Below, one piece after another: positions 5,702 through 5,933 of a DNA stretch of 5,933 nt. The DNA is from Rhodanobacteraceae bacterium. Lineage in GTDB: Bacteria > Pseudomonadota > Gammaproteobacteria > Xanthomonadales > Rhodanobacteraceae. The position numbers and the translations under genes are program-made. The notes under the pieces were generated by a model. That model saw nothing but the letters and a program-made list of their open reading frames with translations, had not been told where the DNA came from and made no database searches. Location of the stretch: assembly GCA_025928735.1 (NCBI GenBank), contig JAICIW010000158.1:1-5933 (forward strand), read 5' to 3'. Numbering within the stretch: position 1 is the first letter of the stretch; each line of letters opens with the position of its first letter.

Positions 5702-5791
5702 TCGTTATTTCGGCGAAAGCCGGAATCTAGCGACTTTCGCAATGCGATGAAGTGCAAAGTCACTGGGTCCCGGCTTTCGCCGGGATGACGA
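5702..5791. repeat. REP/BIME-like long palindrome, copy 3
   Basis: Arms of 36 bases, 5702-5737 and 5756-5791, pair around an 18-nt loop. By hand I count 29 Watson-Crick pairs, 5 G-U wobbles and 2 A-C mismatches in plus-strand RNA. Each arm contains a CGGC-GAAA-GCCG core with a GNRA tetraloop, where copies 1 and 2 have GCAA. The right arm, read on the minus strand, continues CCCAGTGACTTT, shared with copy 1. The left arm has drifted by C-to-T changes. The element fills much of the gap between the DGPF and GST genes, beginning 24 nt after the DGPF stop. An A6 run follows at 5793-5798, giving T6 on the minus strand, but this lies on the upstream side for a minus-strand transcript and so does not make a terminator. 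Confidence 0.85.
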
Positions 5792-5847
5792 GAAAAAACG
5801 TCCCGAGATTTACGTTCAACTCTTCACGCAACGTCTGGAGCATTTCG

Positions 5848-5933
5848 ATGATCCCCACCATCACGGCGTTCGAACAGTCGCCCGACCGCGGCCAGGGGCT
5901 GGCGCGCGACATGCGCGTGCGCTGGGCGCTTGA
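5848..5933 (+). CDS. glutathione S-transferase-like protein, N-terminal fragment (cut by window edge)
   Basis: Only the first 28 codons are inside the window: MIPTITAFEQSPDRGQGLAR, then DMRVRWAL, and the frame is still open at the edge. The opening strand ITAFEQSPD, the Arg-rich helix and the RWAL segment match my memory of N-terminal thioredoxin-fold domains in a proteobacterial glutathione S-transferase subgroup. In that fold this part contributes to the glutathione site. The ATG at 5848 has GGAG at 5837-5840 with 7-nt spacing. It lies 170 nt after the DGPF gene on the same strand, with a palindrome between, so co-transcription is uncertain. The short visible part limits confidence in the family. 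Confidence 0.65.
   Translation, partial: MIPTITAFEQSPDRGQGLARDMRVRWAL

Noticed and set aside
3213..5791. The three related palindromes as a CRISPR array or attachment sites
   Set aside because: They are long inverted repeats spaced by whole genes, with different inner sequences and no regular spacers or integrase gene.

Overview
The window is GC-rich chromosomal DNA that most likely comes from a gammaproteobacterium of the order Xanthomonadales (Rhodanobacteraceae/Xanthomonadaceae type). This is inferred from three things: an alpha-amino-acid ester hydrolase very like the Xanthomonas enzyme, a bactofilin gene coupled to a zinc-ribbon gene, and intergenic REP-like palindromes of the CGTCATCCCGGC-GNAA-GCCGG type. 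No rRNA, tRNA, CRISPR array, transposase or phage gene is visible. The region reads as ordinary core/accessory chromosome with short transcription units.

Layout. (1) 87-872, minus: a class I SAM-dependent methyltransferase with a clear start and Shine-Dalgarno. (2) 873-1184: a divergent intergenic region holding a good sigma70-like promoter for the next gene. (3) 1185-3176, plus: an exported CocE/NonD-family serine hydrolase with every catalytic and amino-group-binding residue of the alpha-amino-acid ester hydrolases. (4) 3177-3338: the gap between convergent genes, filled by a composite palindromic repeat. (5) 3339-4231, minus: a two-gene operon, bactofilin followed by a small zinc-ribbon protein, joined by an ATGA overlap. 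(6) 4232-4447: a second divergent intergenic region. (7) About 4448/4478-5062, plus: a lipoprotein of unknown function whose best start codon appears to be ATA. (8) 5063-5326: a gap with a second, long palindrome. (9) 5327-5677, plus: a YciI-related DGPF-motif protein. (10) 5678-5847: a third long palindrome. (11) 5848 to the right edge, plus: the start of a glutathione S-transferase-like gene.

The genes do not form one pathway. The best functional link is bactofilin plus zinc-ribbon protein, possibly with the divergent lipoprotein, as envelope or cell-shape factors. The hydrolase is an independent exported enzyme acting on alpha-amino acyl esters or amides. The three palindromes all lie 3' of genes, as REP/BIME elements usually do. 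I found no convincing wholly new system. The most unusual points are the ATA start of the lipoprotein, the divergent substrate region of the hydrolase, and palindromes whose arm differences mostly keep pairing as G-U wobbles in the plus-strand RNA.
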